Below, in pieces: positions 8,303-16,754 of a stretch of DNA of 64,000 nucleotides. The position numbers and the translations under genes were made by a program. This DNA comes from Betaproteobacteria bacterium (GTDB lineage Bacteria > Pseudomonadota > Gammaproteobacteria > Burkholderiales > Thiobacillaceae): the NCBI GenBank assembly GCA_016219425.1, contig JACRNB010000009.1, positions 42,586-106,585 of the forward strand, in the 5' to 3' direction. The notes beneath the pieces are model-generated. The model saw only the letters and a program-made list of their open reading frames with translations, was not told the origin of the DNA and ran no database searches. Each line of letters begins with the position of its first letter. Position 1 is the first letter of the stretch.

Positions 8303-10468
8303 GTGATCCATGTGGAAAACCTCACCATGCGCGGCAAGCTGGTCGCCGTACTGGTTCTGCCCATGTTCGCCCTGGCCCTGTTCGCCGCGCATGCCCTCTG
8401 GCAGGAGGCCGAACGGCGCGCCGGCATGGCGGAACTGGCGCGCGCCGCCACGCTATCCCTGGCGACGGGCGATCTGGTGCACGAATTGCAGGCGGAACGC
8501 GGACGCACCAGCCTGTTCCTGGCGCGCCAGGGACGCCAGTTCGAGGCGGAACTGGCGCGCCAGCGCACTGCGGTCGATCAGGCCTGGCACACCCTGGAAT
8601 CGCTCCAGGGGCGCGCTACGCGGCACGACCCGGGCCTGCCCGCCGGTCTGCTGACGGAACGCCGCGCCGAAATCGCGCACCTGCGCGTCGAAGTGGACCG
8701 CGTGGCCCTCTCCCCCGCGCGTGCGCTGGAAAACTACAGTCTGGTCATACGCACCCTGCTGGGCGCAATCGAAGGGCTCGCCGCCCGCACCCCCGACGCC
8801 GGCGTCGCGCAGCAATTCGCCGCCTACCGCTGGCTGATCCAGGCCAAAGAAGCCGCCGGACAGGAACGCGCCGAGGGCGGGCGCTGGCTGGCGGGCGGCG
8901 CGGACGCGGCCCTGGCGACGCGCCTGATTGAACTCGCCGCCCAGCAGACCCTGCTGCTCGACCAGTTCCAGGCGCAGGCGCACGACCCCCTGCGCCGCGC
9001 CTGGCGCGACGCCGCCCAAGCCGACTGCGTGCGCGCCCTGCCGGCGTTGCGCATCGCCTTGCGCAACGCCCAGCCCGCCACCCGCCCCGGCCCCGAAATC
9101 TGGTTCGACACCGCCAGTTGCCGCATGGAACGCCTGCACGACGTGGAAGCCGCCTATGCACGCCACCTCGCCGACCTGACCTCCACTCTGGACGCCGGCA
9201 GCCGCGCGCGCCTGGCGCTGATCGTGCTGTTCGCCCTGCTGCCGATTCCGTTCAGCCTGTGGCTGATCGTGCGTGTGGCGCGCAACGTGAGCGGCCATTC
9301 GCGCTGGCTGCTCACCGCCATGCACGGCATCGCCGGCGGCAACTTCAACGTCTCGCTGCCGCCCGCCAGCCACGACGAGCTGGGCGAACTGGCGCAGGGG
9401 CTGGAGGCCCTGCGCGGCCAGCTCGCGCGTCTGGTCGCGGAACAGGGGCGGCAGCTCCGGCGCGAACGCGAGACCGGCGCGGAACTGGAACGGCACAGCC
9501 TGGAGATCCAGCACTTCGCCCAGCGCATCGCCGCCGGTGATCTGGCGGGCCGTCTGGAAGAGGACGACGACACCCTGGGCCGCCTCGCCAGCAGCCTCAA
9601 CCACATGGCCGAGGGTCTCGCCGGCCTGGCCGGGCGTGTGCGCGAGACCGGCTCCACCCTGCTCGCCACGGTCAGCCAGATGCACAGCGCGGTGGCGGCG
9701 CAGTCTTCCGGCGCAAGCGAGCAGGCCGCCTCGGTGACGCAGACCATGACCACGCTGGAGGAGATTCGCGCCACCTCGACGCAAACCCTGGAGAAGGCGC
9801 AACGGCTGGGCGAGATGGCGGAACGCGCGCGCAGCGAGGGCGAACACGGACGCCAGGTGGTGGAAGAGAGCATTGCCGGCATCGGCGAGGTGAATCTCAA
9901 GGTGGACGCCATCGCCCGCACCATCCTCTCGCTCAACGAGCGCACCCAGCGCATCGGCGAGATCACGGGGGCGGTGAGCGGCATCGCCCGGCAGTTGCGC
10001 CTGCTTTCCCTCAATGCCGCCATCGAAGCCACCCGCGCCGGCGAGGCCGGCCAGGGGTTCGCCGTGGTCGCCACCGAGGTGAAACAGTTGGCCGAGCAAT
10101 CGCAGACCGCCACCGAGCAGGTGCAACGCATCCTGGAAGAGATCCGCCATGCCACCGACCGCGCCGTGATGGCCACCGAGGACGGCGCCAAGGGCGTGGA
10201 ACGCGGACTGGCCCAGGTACAGCGCGCGGGCGAAGCAATCCGCAGCCTGGAAGGCGTGGTGCGCGACACCAGCCTGGGCAGCCGCCAGATCGTCGCCGCC
10301 GTGCGCCAGGAGAGCGCAGGCATCGAGCAGATCGCCACCGCCATGAGCGACATCCACGCCGTCACCACCCGCTTCGTCACCGCCACCGAGCAGACCCGCG
10401 CGGCAACGGACGAACTCTCCTACCTCGCACAGCGCCTGTCGGCGGTGGCGAGCTTGTACAAGGTCTAG
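8303..10468 (+). CDS. Transmembrane chemoreceptor with periplasmic NIT (nitrate/nitrite-sensing) domain
   Basis: A 721-residue methyl-accepting protein. Membrane segments lie at about residues 11-31 and 300-323. The region between them has the NIT-domain pattern [17 protein letters not shown], known from NIT receptors and the NasR antiterminator, where it binds nitrate or nitrite. A HAMP domain and the MCP signalling region follow; the tip reads [17 protein letters not shown], a departure from the usual sequence. With the globin-coupled receptor upstream, the array would sense oxygen and an alternative electron acceptor together. The ligand is inferred from the family only. The ATG at 8303 follows CAGGAG. 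Confidence 0.9.
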   Translation: MIHVENLTMRGKLVAVLVLPMFALALFAAHALWQEAERRAGMAELARAATLSLATGDLVHELQAERGRTSLFLARQGRQFEAELARQRTAVDQAWHTLESLQGRATRHDPGLPAGLLTERRAEIAHLRVEVDRVALSPARALENYSLVIRTLLGAIEGLAARTPDAGVAQQFAAYRWLIQAKEAAGQERAEGGRWLAGGADAALATRLIELAAQQTLLLDQFQAQAHDPLRRAWRDAAQADCVRALPALRIALRNAQPATRPGPEIWFDTASCRMERLHDVEAAYARHLADLTSTLDAGSRARLALIVLFALLPIPFSLWLIVRVARNVSGHSRWLLTAMHGIAGGNFNVSLPPASHDELGELAQGLEALRGQLARLVAEQGRQLRRERETGAELERHSLEIQHFAQRIAAGDLAGRLEEDDDTLGRLASSLNHMAEGLAGLAGRVRETGSTLLATVSQMHSAVAAQSSGASEQAASVTQTMTTLEEIRATSTQTLEKAQRLGEMAERARSEGEHGRQVVEESIAGIGEVNLKVDAIARTILSLNERTQRIGEITGAVSGIARQLRLLSLNAAIEATRAGEAGQGFAVVATEVKQLAEQSQTATEQVQRILEEIRHATDRAVMATEDGAKGVERGLAQVQRAGEAIRSLEGVVRDTSLGSRQIVAAVRQESAGIEQIATAMSDIHAVTTRFVTATEQTRAATDELSYLAQRLSAVASLYKV

Positions 10469-10470
10469 TG

Positions 10471-10694
10471 ATGTCGGATTGCGGATTTCGGATTTCGGAT
10501 GTTTCTCGCGCGGCCACGCCGCGCCCGGCTTCCACATCCGAAATCCGAAATCCGCAGCCCGTAGCCCGGATGCAGCGCAGCGGAATCCGGGGGGCAGCGC
10601 GGCCAACGTACCCAAGCCCCGGATTCCGGCCTGCGGCCTCCATCCGGGCTACGTTTGCTTCCACATCCGAAATCCGAAATCCGAAATCCGAAAT
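10471..10694. repeat. Composite repeat: heptamer element with a nested REP-like pair
   Basis: The left part repeats the mini-element of 6104-6199: ATTTCGG copies, the same GC hairpin core, then CCGAAAT copies. A GTAGCCCGGAT-type inverted pair is inserted at 10561-10652 within the right side, followed by a further run of four CCGAAAT copies. Both repeat families therefore have been active, and the REP-like pair came second. Confidence 0.85.
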
Positions 10695-10699
10695 TAGCC

Positions 10700-12889
10700 A
10701 TGCGCGCTGACATCGACCCACGCCTGATGCAGCAATTGCTGCAAACCTTCCGAGCCCAGTTGGAGGAGCGCTTGCAGGTCATCGTCGATGGCCTGCTGGC
10801 GCTGGAGCAGGAGGGCGTAGCGGAGGCGCGCTCACACCTGTTCGATGCGCTGTTCCGCGCTGCGCACAACATCAAGGGTGCGGCGCGCGGCGTCGGTCTG
10901 GAGCGGGTGGCGGAGTTGGCGCACGCGCTGGAAGACCTGTTTTCCGCGCTCCGGCGCGAGGCCGTGGCGAGCCAGCCCGGCCTGGTGGAGTTGTGCCTGG
11001 TGGCGGTGGACGGGCTGCGCCGCGAGGTGGACGCGGAATCGGGCGGTCAGCCCGCCGCAGGGGCCGCCAGCGCCGAGCTTTTGCAACGTCTGCACGCGGC
11101 GGCGACGGGCGCTCCCCTGCCGCCGCCGCGTGCAGACGCTCCCACAGCGGCCCTGGCGCGCCCGTTGCCGGACACCATCCGCCTGCCGGTGGCGCGCCTG
11201 GATCGCATCGCCGATCTGGCGGAGGAGTTGCAGGCGAGCAAGATCCGGGTGGACGACCACTATCAGATGAGCCGCCAGTTGTATGACCTGGCCTTGCGGC
11301 TGCGCCAGATGTGGCGCGCGGAGGCGGGGATGCCGTCGGGCCTGGCGACGTTCTCGCCCGGCGTCAGCCGCGTCCCGCATACCGAATTCGACGATCTGAC
11401 CCTGGAGGTCGAACGTCTGGCCGATGCCATGCAGCGCGGCCTGCGCGCCACCGTGGCGCAGTTGCGGCCCATCGCCGGCGGGCTGCGCGAGGATGTGCGC
11501 GACCTGCGCATGGTGTCGGCGGACAGTGTGCTCAAGCCTTTTGTGCTCACCGTGCGCGATCTGGCGAAGAGCCTGGGCAAGCGCGCGGAACTGGTGCTGG
11601 AGGGCGAACGCCTGGAGATGGACCGCGCCATCCTCGACGCCCTGCGCGACCCGCTTATCCACCTGCTGCGCAATGCGGTGGACCACGGCATCGAGACGCC
11701 CGTGCAACGCCGTCTTCAGGGCAAGGGTGAGACCGGGCTCATCACCCTGCGTCTGGAGCGGGAGGGTCAATCCGTCGTGGTCACGGTGTCCGACGACGGC
11801 GCCGGGGTCGATACCACGCGTGTGCGCCATCGCATCCGCGCTCTGGGTCTGGCGAGCGAGGAGGAGGTGGCGGGCATGAGTTCGCGCGCCCTGCTCGACT
11901 ATCTGTTCCGTCCCGGCTTCAGCACCCGCGCCGAGGTGAGCGAGGTGTCCGGGCGCGGGGTCGGGCTGGATGTGGTGCAGGTACACCTGCAAGCCCTGGG
12001 CGGGCGCATCGCGGTGGAGACCGAACTCAACGGCGGCGCGCGCTTCCGCCTCACCCTGCCTCTCACCCTGGCGAGTGACCACGGCCTGCTGGTGCGCACG
12101 GCGGGCCAGGTCTATGCCCTGCCCAGCCTGTATGTGCAGCGCATCCTGGAGCTGACGCCGGAACAGATCATCGAGGTTTCGGGCAGTCAGGCGGTGATGG
12201 TGGACGATGCGCCGGTGCCGCTGCGCGATCTGGCCACGCTGCTCGGTCAGCGCGGTGCGGCGGACGACTACGCTGACTTGATCAGCGTGGCGGTGATCCG
12301 ACGCGGCTGGCAGCGCGTGGCTCTGCGTGTGGATCACGTCCTGGGCGAACGCGAGATGGTGGTCAAGCCGCTCGCGCCGCCGCTGTATGCGGTGCGCCAC
12401 ATCGCGGGCGGCGCACTCGGGCGCGACGGCGACATCCTGCTGGTGCTGGCGGTAAGCGATCTGCTCGCCAGCGCCCTGGGCGCGAGCGGGCGCGTGGTGT
12501 CGCACCACGATGCCGAGGCGCGTCCGACGCCGCGCATCCTGGTGGCGGACGATTCCATCACCACGCGCACCCTGGAGCAGAGCATCCTGGAAAACGCCGG
12601 CTACCGCGTACAGGTCGTCGCCGACGGCGAGCAGGCCTGGGAGGCGCTGCACAACGGCAGTTTCGATCTGCTCATCACCGATGTGGAGATGCCCGAACTG
12701 GATGGCTTCGAACTCACCCGCCGGGTGCGCGCCGACCCCCGCCTGGCCAATCTCCCGGTGGTCATCGTCACCTCGCTGGCCAGCCCGGAACACCGCCACC
12801 GCGGCCTGGAGGTGCGCGCCGACGCCTATGTGGTGAAGAGCAGCTTCGAGACGCGCGAACTGCTGGAAGTGGTGGGACAACTTTTATGA
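10700..12889 (+). CDS. Hybrid CheA histidine kinase with C-terminal receiver (WspE-like)
   Basis: The central kinase of the cluster, 729 residues. Domains in order: HPt with phospho-acceptor H56 in AAHNIKGAARG; a linker; the CheA ATPase with LLRNAVDHGIETP (N box), VSDDGAGVD (G1) and GRGVGLDVV (G2); a CheW-like regulatory domain; and a receiver with VADDS, ITDVEMP and the lysine in VVKSS. CheA-REC hybrids are typical of Wsp and related non-flagellar pathways. ATG 10700 is preferred; an upstream ATG at 10655 would only add repeat-encoded residues. The TGA stop overlaps the first ATTTCGG of the four-helix-bundle element. Confidence 0.93.
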   Translation: MRADIDPRLMQQLLQTFRAQLEERLQVIVDGLLALEQEGVAEARSHLFDALFRAAHNIKGAARGVGLERVAELAHALEDLFSALRREAVASQPGLVELCLVAVDGLRREVDAESGGQPAAGAASAELLQRLHAAATGAPLPPPRADAPTAALARPLPDTIRLPVARLDRIADLAEELQASKIRVDDHYQMSRQLYDLALRLRQMWRAEAGMPSGLATFSPGVSRVPHTEFDDLTLEVERLADAMQRGLRATVAQLRPIAGGLREDVRDLRMVSADSVLKPFVLTVRDLAKSLGKRAELVLEGERLEMDRAILDALRDPLIHLLRNAVDHGIETPVQRRLQGKGETGLITLRLEREGQSVVVTVSDDGAGVDTTRVRHRIRALGLASEEEVAGMSSRALLDYLFRPGFSTRAEVSEVSGRGVGLDVVQVHLQALGGRIAVETELNGGARFRLTLPLTLASDHGLLVRTAGQVYALPSLYVQRILELTPEQIIEVSGSQAVMVDDAPVPLRDLATLLGQRGAADDYADLISVAVIRRGWQRVALRVDHVLGEREMVVKPLAPPLYAVRHIAGGALGRDGDILLVLAVSDLLASALGASGRVVSHHDAEARPTPRILVADDSITTRTLEQSILENAGYRVQVVADGEQAWEALHNGSFDLLITDVEMPELDGFELTRRVRADPRLANLPVVIVTSLASPEHRHRGLEVRADAYVVKSSFETRELLEVVGQLL

Positions 12890-12950
12890 TTTCGGATTTC
12901 GGATTTCGGATTTCGGATTTCGGATTTCGGATTTCGGATTTCGGATTTCG
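12889..12950 (+). repeat. Left ATTTCGG heptamer array of the four-helix-bundle element
   Basis: Eight perfect tandem copies of ATTTCGG (12889-12944) followed by ATTTCG. It is the longest heptamer array in the window. Its first base is the last base of the CheA stop codon. Just beyond it, AGGGGAGGGTGA provides a strong ribosome binding site for the gene inside the element. Confidence 0.95.
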
Positions 12951-12962
12951 AGGGGAGGGTGA

Positions 12963-13346
12963 GTGGATAAGGATGCATTGAAATTGCGTACACGCCGGTT
13001 TGCTTTGGCGGTGATTCAGTTGGTGGAGGGGATGCCGAAATCCATGTCTTCCACGGTTATTGGGCGCCAGGTGATGCGGGCGGGGACGGCGGTGGGGGCG
13101 AATTACCGGGCGGCGTGTCGGGCCAGGTCGCGGGCAGAGTTCATCGCCAAACTCGGCATCGTGGAAGAAGAGGCGGATGAGTGCATTTACTGGTTCGAGT
13201 TGATGGAAGAGGCCAATCTCCTACCTCAGACCAGCATCGCCCCCTTGAAATCGGAGGCCAATGAACTGTTGTCGATCATCATCGCCACCATCCGCAGCAC
13301 CCGGTCAACGGCAAATCCGAAATCCGAAATCCGAAATCCGAAATGA
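12963..13346 (+). CDS. Four-helix-bundle protein of the 23S rRNA-intervening-sequence (S23/IVP, Avd-like) family
   Basis: A 127-residue protein. LKLRTRRFALAVIQLVEGMP, VIGRQVMRAGTAVGANYRAA, EFIAKLGIVEEEADECIYWFELM and the closing helix match the small all-helical family first seen in 23S rRNA intervening sequences and related to the Avd accessory proteins of diversity-generating retroelements. Its molecular function is unknown. The last 10 or so residues (NPKSEIRNPK) are translated from the CCGAAAT array. It begins with GTG after AGGGGAGGG, and its TGA stop overlaps the cheB ATG. It has no evident role in chemosensing and looks like an insertion. Confidence 0.88.
   Translation: MDKDALKLRTRRFALAVIQLVEGMPKSMSSTVIGRQVMRAGTAVGANYRAACRARSRAEFIAKLGIVEEEADECIYWFELMEEANLLPQTSIAPLKSEANELLSIIIATIRSTRSTANPKSEIRNPK
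13317..13344 (-). repeat. Right CCGAAAT heptamer array (inverted copy)
   Basis: Four perfect CCGAAAT copies, the reverse complement of the left array. They encode the C-terminal tail of the four-helix-bundle protein, and the final AAATG supplies the cheB start codon at 13343. Confidence 0.95.
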
Positions 13347-14383
13347 TCAATATTTTGATCACCGAAGATTCCGACGTGGTCGCGGCCCTGCTGCAAGCCA
13401 TCTTCCAGGCCGAGCCCGATCTGCGCGTGGTGGGGCGCGCCCGCAACGGGCGCGAGGCGGTGACGCTGACGCACGAGCTGAAGCCGGACCTGGTGACCAT
13501 GGACATCCGCATGCCGGTGATGGACGGCTTTGACGCCACGCGCATGATCATGGCGACGCAGCCGCTGCCCATCGTGGTGATCAGTTCCAGCGTGGATGAC
13601 GAGGAGTTGCGCATCACCTTCCGCGCCATTGAGGAGGGCGCGCTGGCGGTGATCGAGAAGCCGCGCGGCCTGGGCCACCCGGATTTCGAGCGGGTGCGGC
13701 GCGAACTGGTGGAGACGGTGCGGGCGATGGCCGAGGTGAAGGTGGTGCGCCGCCGCCGCCCGCAACCCGGCAAGGCGATCTTCCAGACCCGCACTCCGCG
13801 CCGCGGCGTGCGCTACGAGGCGGTGGGCCTGGCCTTGTCCACGGGCGGGCCGCAGGCGTTGTCCACGCTGCTGTCCGGCATGCCGGTGGGGTATCCGCTG
13901 CCGCTTCTGGTGGTGCAGCACATCTCGCCCGGGTTTGTCGGCGGCCTGGTCTCCTGGCTGCGCGGCCAGACCTTGCTGGAGGCGCGTCTGGCGGAAACGG
14001 ATATGCCCTTGCTGCCGGGCACGGTGTACGTCGCCCCGGACGGCCATCACCTGGAGGCGGCGCGCACCGAGGGCGGCCTGGTGGCGCGCTTGTCCCTGGC
14101 GCCGCCCGTTGATCGCTTCCGCCCTTCGGCCACCGCCCTGTTCCATTCCCTGGCGCGCTGCTGCGGCGCGTCCGCCATCGGCGGCATCTTCACCGGCATG
14201 GGCGCGGACGGCACGGAGGGGCTGATCGCCCTGCACCGGGCCGGCGGCCATGTGTTCGCGCAGGACGAGGACAGCGCCGTGGTCTACGGCATGCCCGGCG
14301 CAGCCCGCGCCGCCGGCTGCGTGGATCAAGTGGTGCCGCTGGCGCGCATCCCCACCCATCTCATCGAACTGGCAAGGAGCTGA
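13343..14383 (+). CDS. CheB-type receptor methylesterase with receiver domain (WspF-like)
   Basis: A 346-residue enzyme that removes methyl groups from receptor glutamates in opposition to CheR. The receiver has phospho-acceptor D54 (VTMDIRMP) and the lysine in EKPRG. The catalytic domain carries the serine in ALSTGGPQAL, the histidine in QHISPGF and the aspartate in GMGADGTEG. The ATG is created by the last heptamer of the upstream array and overlaps the preceding stop (ATGA), so its translation may now depend on the inserted gene. Confidence 0.95.
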   Translation: MINILITEDSDVVAALLQAIFQAEPDLRVVGRARNGREAVTLTHELKPDLVTMDIRMPVMDGFDATRMIMATQPLPIVVISSSVDDEELRITFRAIEEGALAVIEKPRGLGHPDFERVRRELVETVRAMAEVKVVRRRRPQPGKAIFQTRTPRRGVRYEAVGLALSTGGPQALSTLLSGMPVGYPLPLLVVQHISPGFVGGLVSWLRGQTLLEARLAETDMPLLPGTVYVAPDGHHLEAARTEGGLVARLSLAPPVDRFRPSATALFHSLARCCGASAIGGIFTGMGADGTEGLIALHRAGGHVFAQDEDSAVVYGMPGAARAAGCVDQVVPLARIPTHLIELARS

Positions 14384-14385
14384 CC

Positions 14386-15201
14386 ATGCCGCATCAAGAT
14401 CCCCCCCTGTCGCGCGAGGCCTTGCTGGAAGTGTTTTGCACGGAGACGCGGGAGCGCCTGTCGCGCGCGCTCGACAGCCTGCAACAGGGGCCGGACGCGT
14501 GCGATTACGACCTTGTGCACCAGGAGTTCGACAGCCTGCACGGCGGTGCGCGCGCGGTGGACCTGCCCTGGCTGGAGCACTACAGCCGGGTGGTGGCGGG
14601 CTATGCGCGCTTTCTGCGCCACCTGCGGCGCGGCGGCCAGCACCAGGAGACCCATCTCCTGCTTACGCGCGCCGTCGCCACGCTGGTGGAGCAGTGCCAC
14701 AAGACGCCACTGGCGGAGCTGGCCACCGGCATGGCGCCGGAAATGCCCATGGATGACCTGCTCGACACCATGCAGAACCTGATGCGGCGCACCGATCCGG
14801 CGGAACTTTCGCCCTGCGCACACCGGCCTGCGCCGGGGCCGCTCCAGATTCTGGTGGTGGATGATTCCTCCACCTCGCGCCTGCTGTTCCGCATCCATCT
14901 GCCGCCCGAGGGCGGGCATGTCGTGTATGAGGCGGAGGACGCCGCCGGCGCGCTGCGCGTGGCCCTGGAGATCAGGCCGGACGTGGTGTTCCTGGACTAC
15001 AACCTGCCGGAGAGCGATGGCGTCAGCATCGCCCGCACGTTGCGCGCCGCCGGGCTGGACCCGTGTTGCATCCTGCTCACCGCGAACGTGCAGCAGGCGG
15101 TGCTGGACGAGGCGCGTGCGGCGGGCTTCGCCGGGGTGCTGGAGAAGCCGGTGAGCCGCGACAAGATCGCCGCCGTGCTGCGCGCGGTGGCGCAGGGGTG
15201 A
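14386..15201 (+). CDS. Receiver protein with degenerate HPt-like N-terminal domain
   Basis: A 271-residue protein. Residues about 8-110 are helical and resemble an HPt domain (LVHQEFDSLHGGARAVDLPWLEHYS), but the position expected to carry the phospho-histidine appears to be Asp/Ser, so phosphotransfer is doubtful. The C-terminal receiver (residues 150-270) has VVDDSS, the phospho-acceptor Asp in VVFLDYNLPE and the lysine in LEKPVS. It has no output domain. Its stop overlaps the CheC GTG (GTGA). It may serve as a phosphate sink or adaptor; this is inference. Confidence 0.8.
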   Translation: MPHQDPPLSREALLEVFCTETRERLSRALDSLQQGPDACDYDLVHQEFDSLHGGARAVDLPWLEHYSRVVAGYARFLRHLRRGGQHQETHLLLTRAVATLVEQCHKTPLAELATGMAPEMPMDDLLDTMQNLMRRTDPAELSPCAHRPAPGPLQILVVDDSSTSRLLFRIHLPPEGGHVVYEAEDAAGALRVALEIRPDVVFLDYNLPESDGVSIARTLRAAGLDPCCILLTANVQQAVLDEARAAGFAGVLEKPVSRDKIAAVLRAVAQG

Positions 15202-15824
15202 CCTCCGTGCAGATCGGCGCTGCGCATCTCGATGTGCTCACGGAGCTGGGCAACATCGGCATCAGCCGTGCCGCGCGCCAGCTTTCGCAACTGCTGAACG
15301 AGCCGATCCTCATTGCCGTGCCGCGCGTGGAGTTGTGTACGCCAAGCGAGGCCGCGCGCCATCTCGACCCCGGCGGCGGCGGCGAGCTGGCCTGCGTCTA
15401 TCAGCGCATGTCGGGCGAACTGCCGGGCCATATCGCCCTGCTGCTGCCGGCGCGCGATACCCATCTGCTGTTCCGGGATCTGCTCGGGCAGGGCGCGCCG
15501 CTGCACACCCTGGACCTGCGCGCGTTCGAGCATGAGGCGATGACCGAGATCGGCAACATCCTCATTTCCTCCTGCATCAGCGCCATGGCCGACATGCTGG
15601 GGCTGCGCATCGACGTCTCCGTGCCGCGCTTTGCCGAGGCCCACGCGCAGGAGCTGATCCAGGATGACGCCGGGGCGGACGGGGAACGGGTGGCGTTGCT
15701 GATCCACACCCACCTGACCGCCGCCCGGCGCGATCTGGAGGGGACGATCCTGCTCATGCTGTCCACCACGGCGGCGGAGAAGGTGATGCGGGCGGTGCAG
15801 GCGCTGATCCTGGCGGCAGACTGA
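15198..15824 (+). CDS. CheC-type phosphatase
   Basis: A 208-residue CheC-family protein that would dephosphorylate a receiver protein of the pathway. It carries two copies of the E-xx-N active-site pattern, in LTELGNIGISRAARQL and EAMTEIGNILISSC, as in active CheC. The GTG at 15198 overlaps the stop of the receiver gene; GTG 15207 is possible. CheC is common in chemotaxis of Gram-positives and archaea but is not a standard Wsp component. Confidence 0.87.
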   Translation: MTSVQIGAAHLDVLTELGNIGISRAARQLSQLLNEPILIAVPRVELCTPSEAARHLDPGGGGELACVYQRMSGELPGHIALLLPARDTHLLFRDLLGQGAPLHTLDLRAFEHEAMTEIGNILISSCISAMADMLGLRIDVSVPRFAEAHAQELIQDDAGADGERVALLIHTHLTAARRDLEGTILLMLSTTAAEKVMRAVQALILAAD

Positions 15825-15826
15825 AC

Positions 15827-16741
15827 ATGCAAAACCCGTTCTATGACCCCTTGCCCATCGGCGTGCTGGCGCTGGATGAGTCGATGCGCATCCGGGCGTG
15901 GAACCGCTGGCTGGCGGAACACACCGGCATCGCCGCCGAAAGCGCCCTCGACCATCGCCTGGAAGACCTGTTTCCGGCCTTCCGCAACCCGCGCTTCCAG
16001 ATGGCGGTGGAGCAGGCCCTGCGCCACGGCGGGCCGCAGATCCTGTCGCAGGCCTTGCACCGCTATCTGATTCCCATCGAGTTGCCGCACCTGGCGCGGC
16101 ACGGCTTCGGCCTGATGCGCCAGCATGTGCACATCGAGGCCTGCGAGCAGGCAGGCCGGCGCCTGGCGGTAGTGAGCGTGATCGACGTGACCGGCAGCGT
16201 GCTGCGCACCGAGGCGCTCACCGGCGTGGCGCAGCGCCTGGAGCACGATGTCAACCGCGACCCGCTCACCGGCCTGTTCAACCGCCGCTTCATGTGGGAG
16301 TGGCTGGACCACCAGTTGCGTCAGGCGCAGCGCCACCAGTATTCGGTCGCGGCGATGATGCTGGACGTGGACCATTTCAAGCGCATCAACGATGGCCACG
16401 GCCATCCCGTAGGCGACCGCGTGCTCCAGGATCTGGCGCGCCAGTTGCTCGCCTGGGTGCGCGAGTCGGACATCCTGGTGCGCTACGGCGGCGAGGAATT
16501 CCTGATCCTGCTGCCCGCCTGCGACCAGCCCCTGAGCCGCGAGGTGGCCGAACGCATCGTGCGCCAGACCCGCCAGAGCAGCCTGGGCGGGCTGCCCGTG
16601 GGTGCGGTGACGGTGAGCATCGGCGTCGCCCTGTATGAGACCGAGCACCCTCTCCCTTCCGCCGATCTGCTCAACCTTGCCGACCGCCGCCTCTATCTGG
16701 CCAAACAAGCCGGACGCGACCGGGCGACGATGGAGGGGTGA
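15827..16741 (+). CDS. PAS-GGDEF diguanylate cyclase
   Basis: A 304-residue cytosolic protein with an N-terminal PAS-like sensor (residues 8-125, IGVLALDESMRIRAWNRWLAEH) and a GGDEF domain with an intact active site RYGGEEF (around residue 224) and NDGHGHPVGD substrate-binding signature. It should make c-di-GMP from two GTP. It is the last gene of the chemosensory cluster, in the place of WspR, but has PAS where WspR has a receiver, so it would not be directly phosphorylated. Together with the HD-GYP protein the cluster holds both synthesis and breakdown enzymes. Confidence 0.92.
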   Translation: MQNPFYDPLPIGVLALDESMRIRAWNRWLAEHTGIAAESALDHRLEDLFPAFRNPRFQMAVEQALRHGGPQILSQALHRYLIPIELPHLARHGFGLMRQHVHIEACEQAGRRLAVVSVIDVTGSVLRTEALTGVAQRLEHDVNRDPLTGLFNRRFMWEWLDHQLRQAQRHQYSVAAMMLDVDHFKRINDGHGHPVGDRVLQDLARQLLAWVRESDILVRYGGEEFLILLPACDQPLSREVAERIVRQTRQSSLGGLPVGAVTVSIGVALYETEHPLPSADLLNLADRRLYLAKQAGRDRATMEG

Positions 16742-16754
16742 AGGGGGATTTGGC

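Larger units (their letters stand above)
12889..13344 (+). mobile_element. Putative four-helix-bundle gene element bounded by inverted heptamer arrays
   Basis: A 456-base unit made of an ATTTCGG array, one small gene and an inverted CCGAAAT array. It interrupts the otherwise close-packed cheA-cheB junction. Gene-less units with the same inverted arrays occur at 6104 and 10471, the relation usually seen between an autonomous element and its miniature derivatives. No transposase is encoded, so mobility is inferred from architecture alone. Confidence 0.6.

Noticed and set aside
10468..10710. Open frames encoding NPKSEIRN-type repeats
   Set aside because: These are translations of the CCGAAAT heptamer arrays, appear in several frames, and match no protein apart from tails of genes next to such arrays.
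12889..12950. Heptamer arrays as a CRISPR array
   Set aside because: The repeat unit is 7 bases with no spacers between copies, and there are no cas genes in the window.
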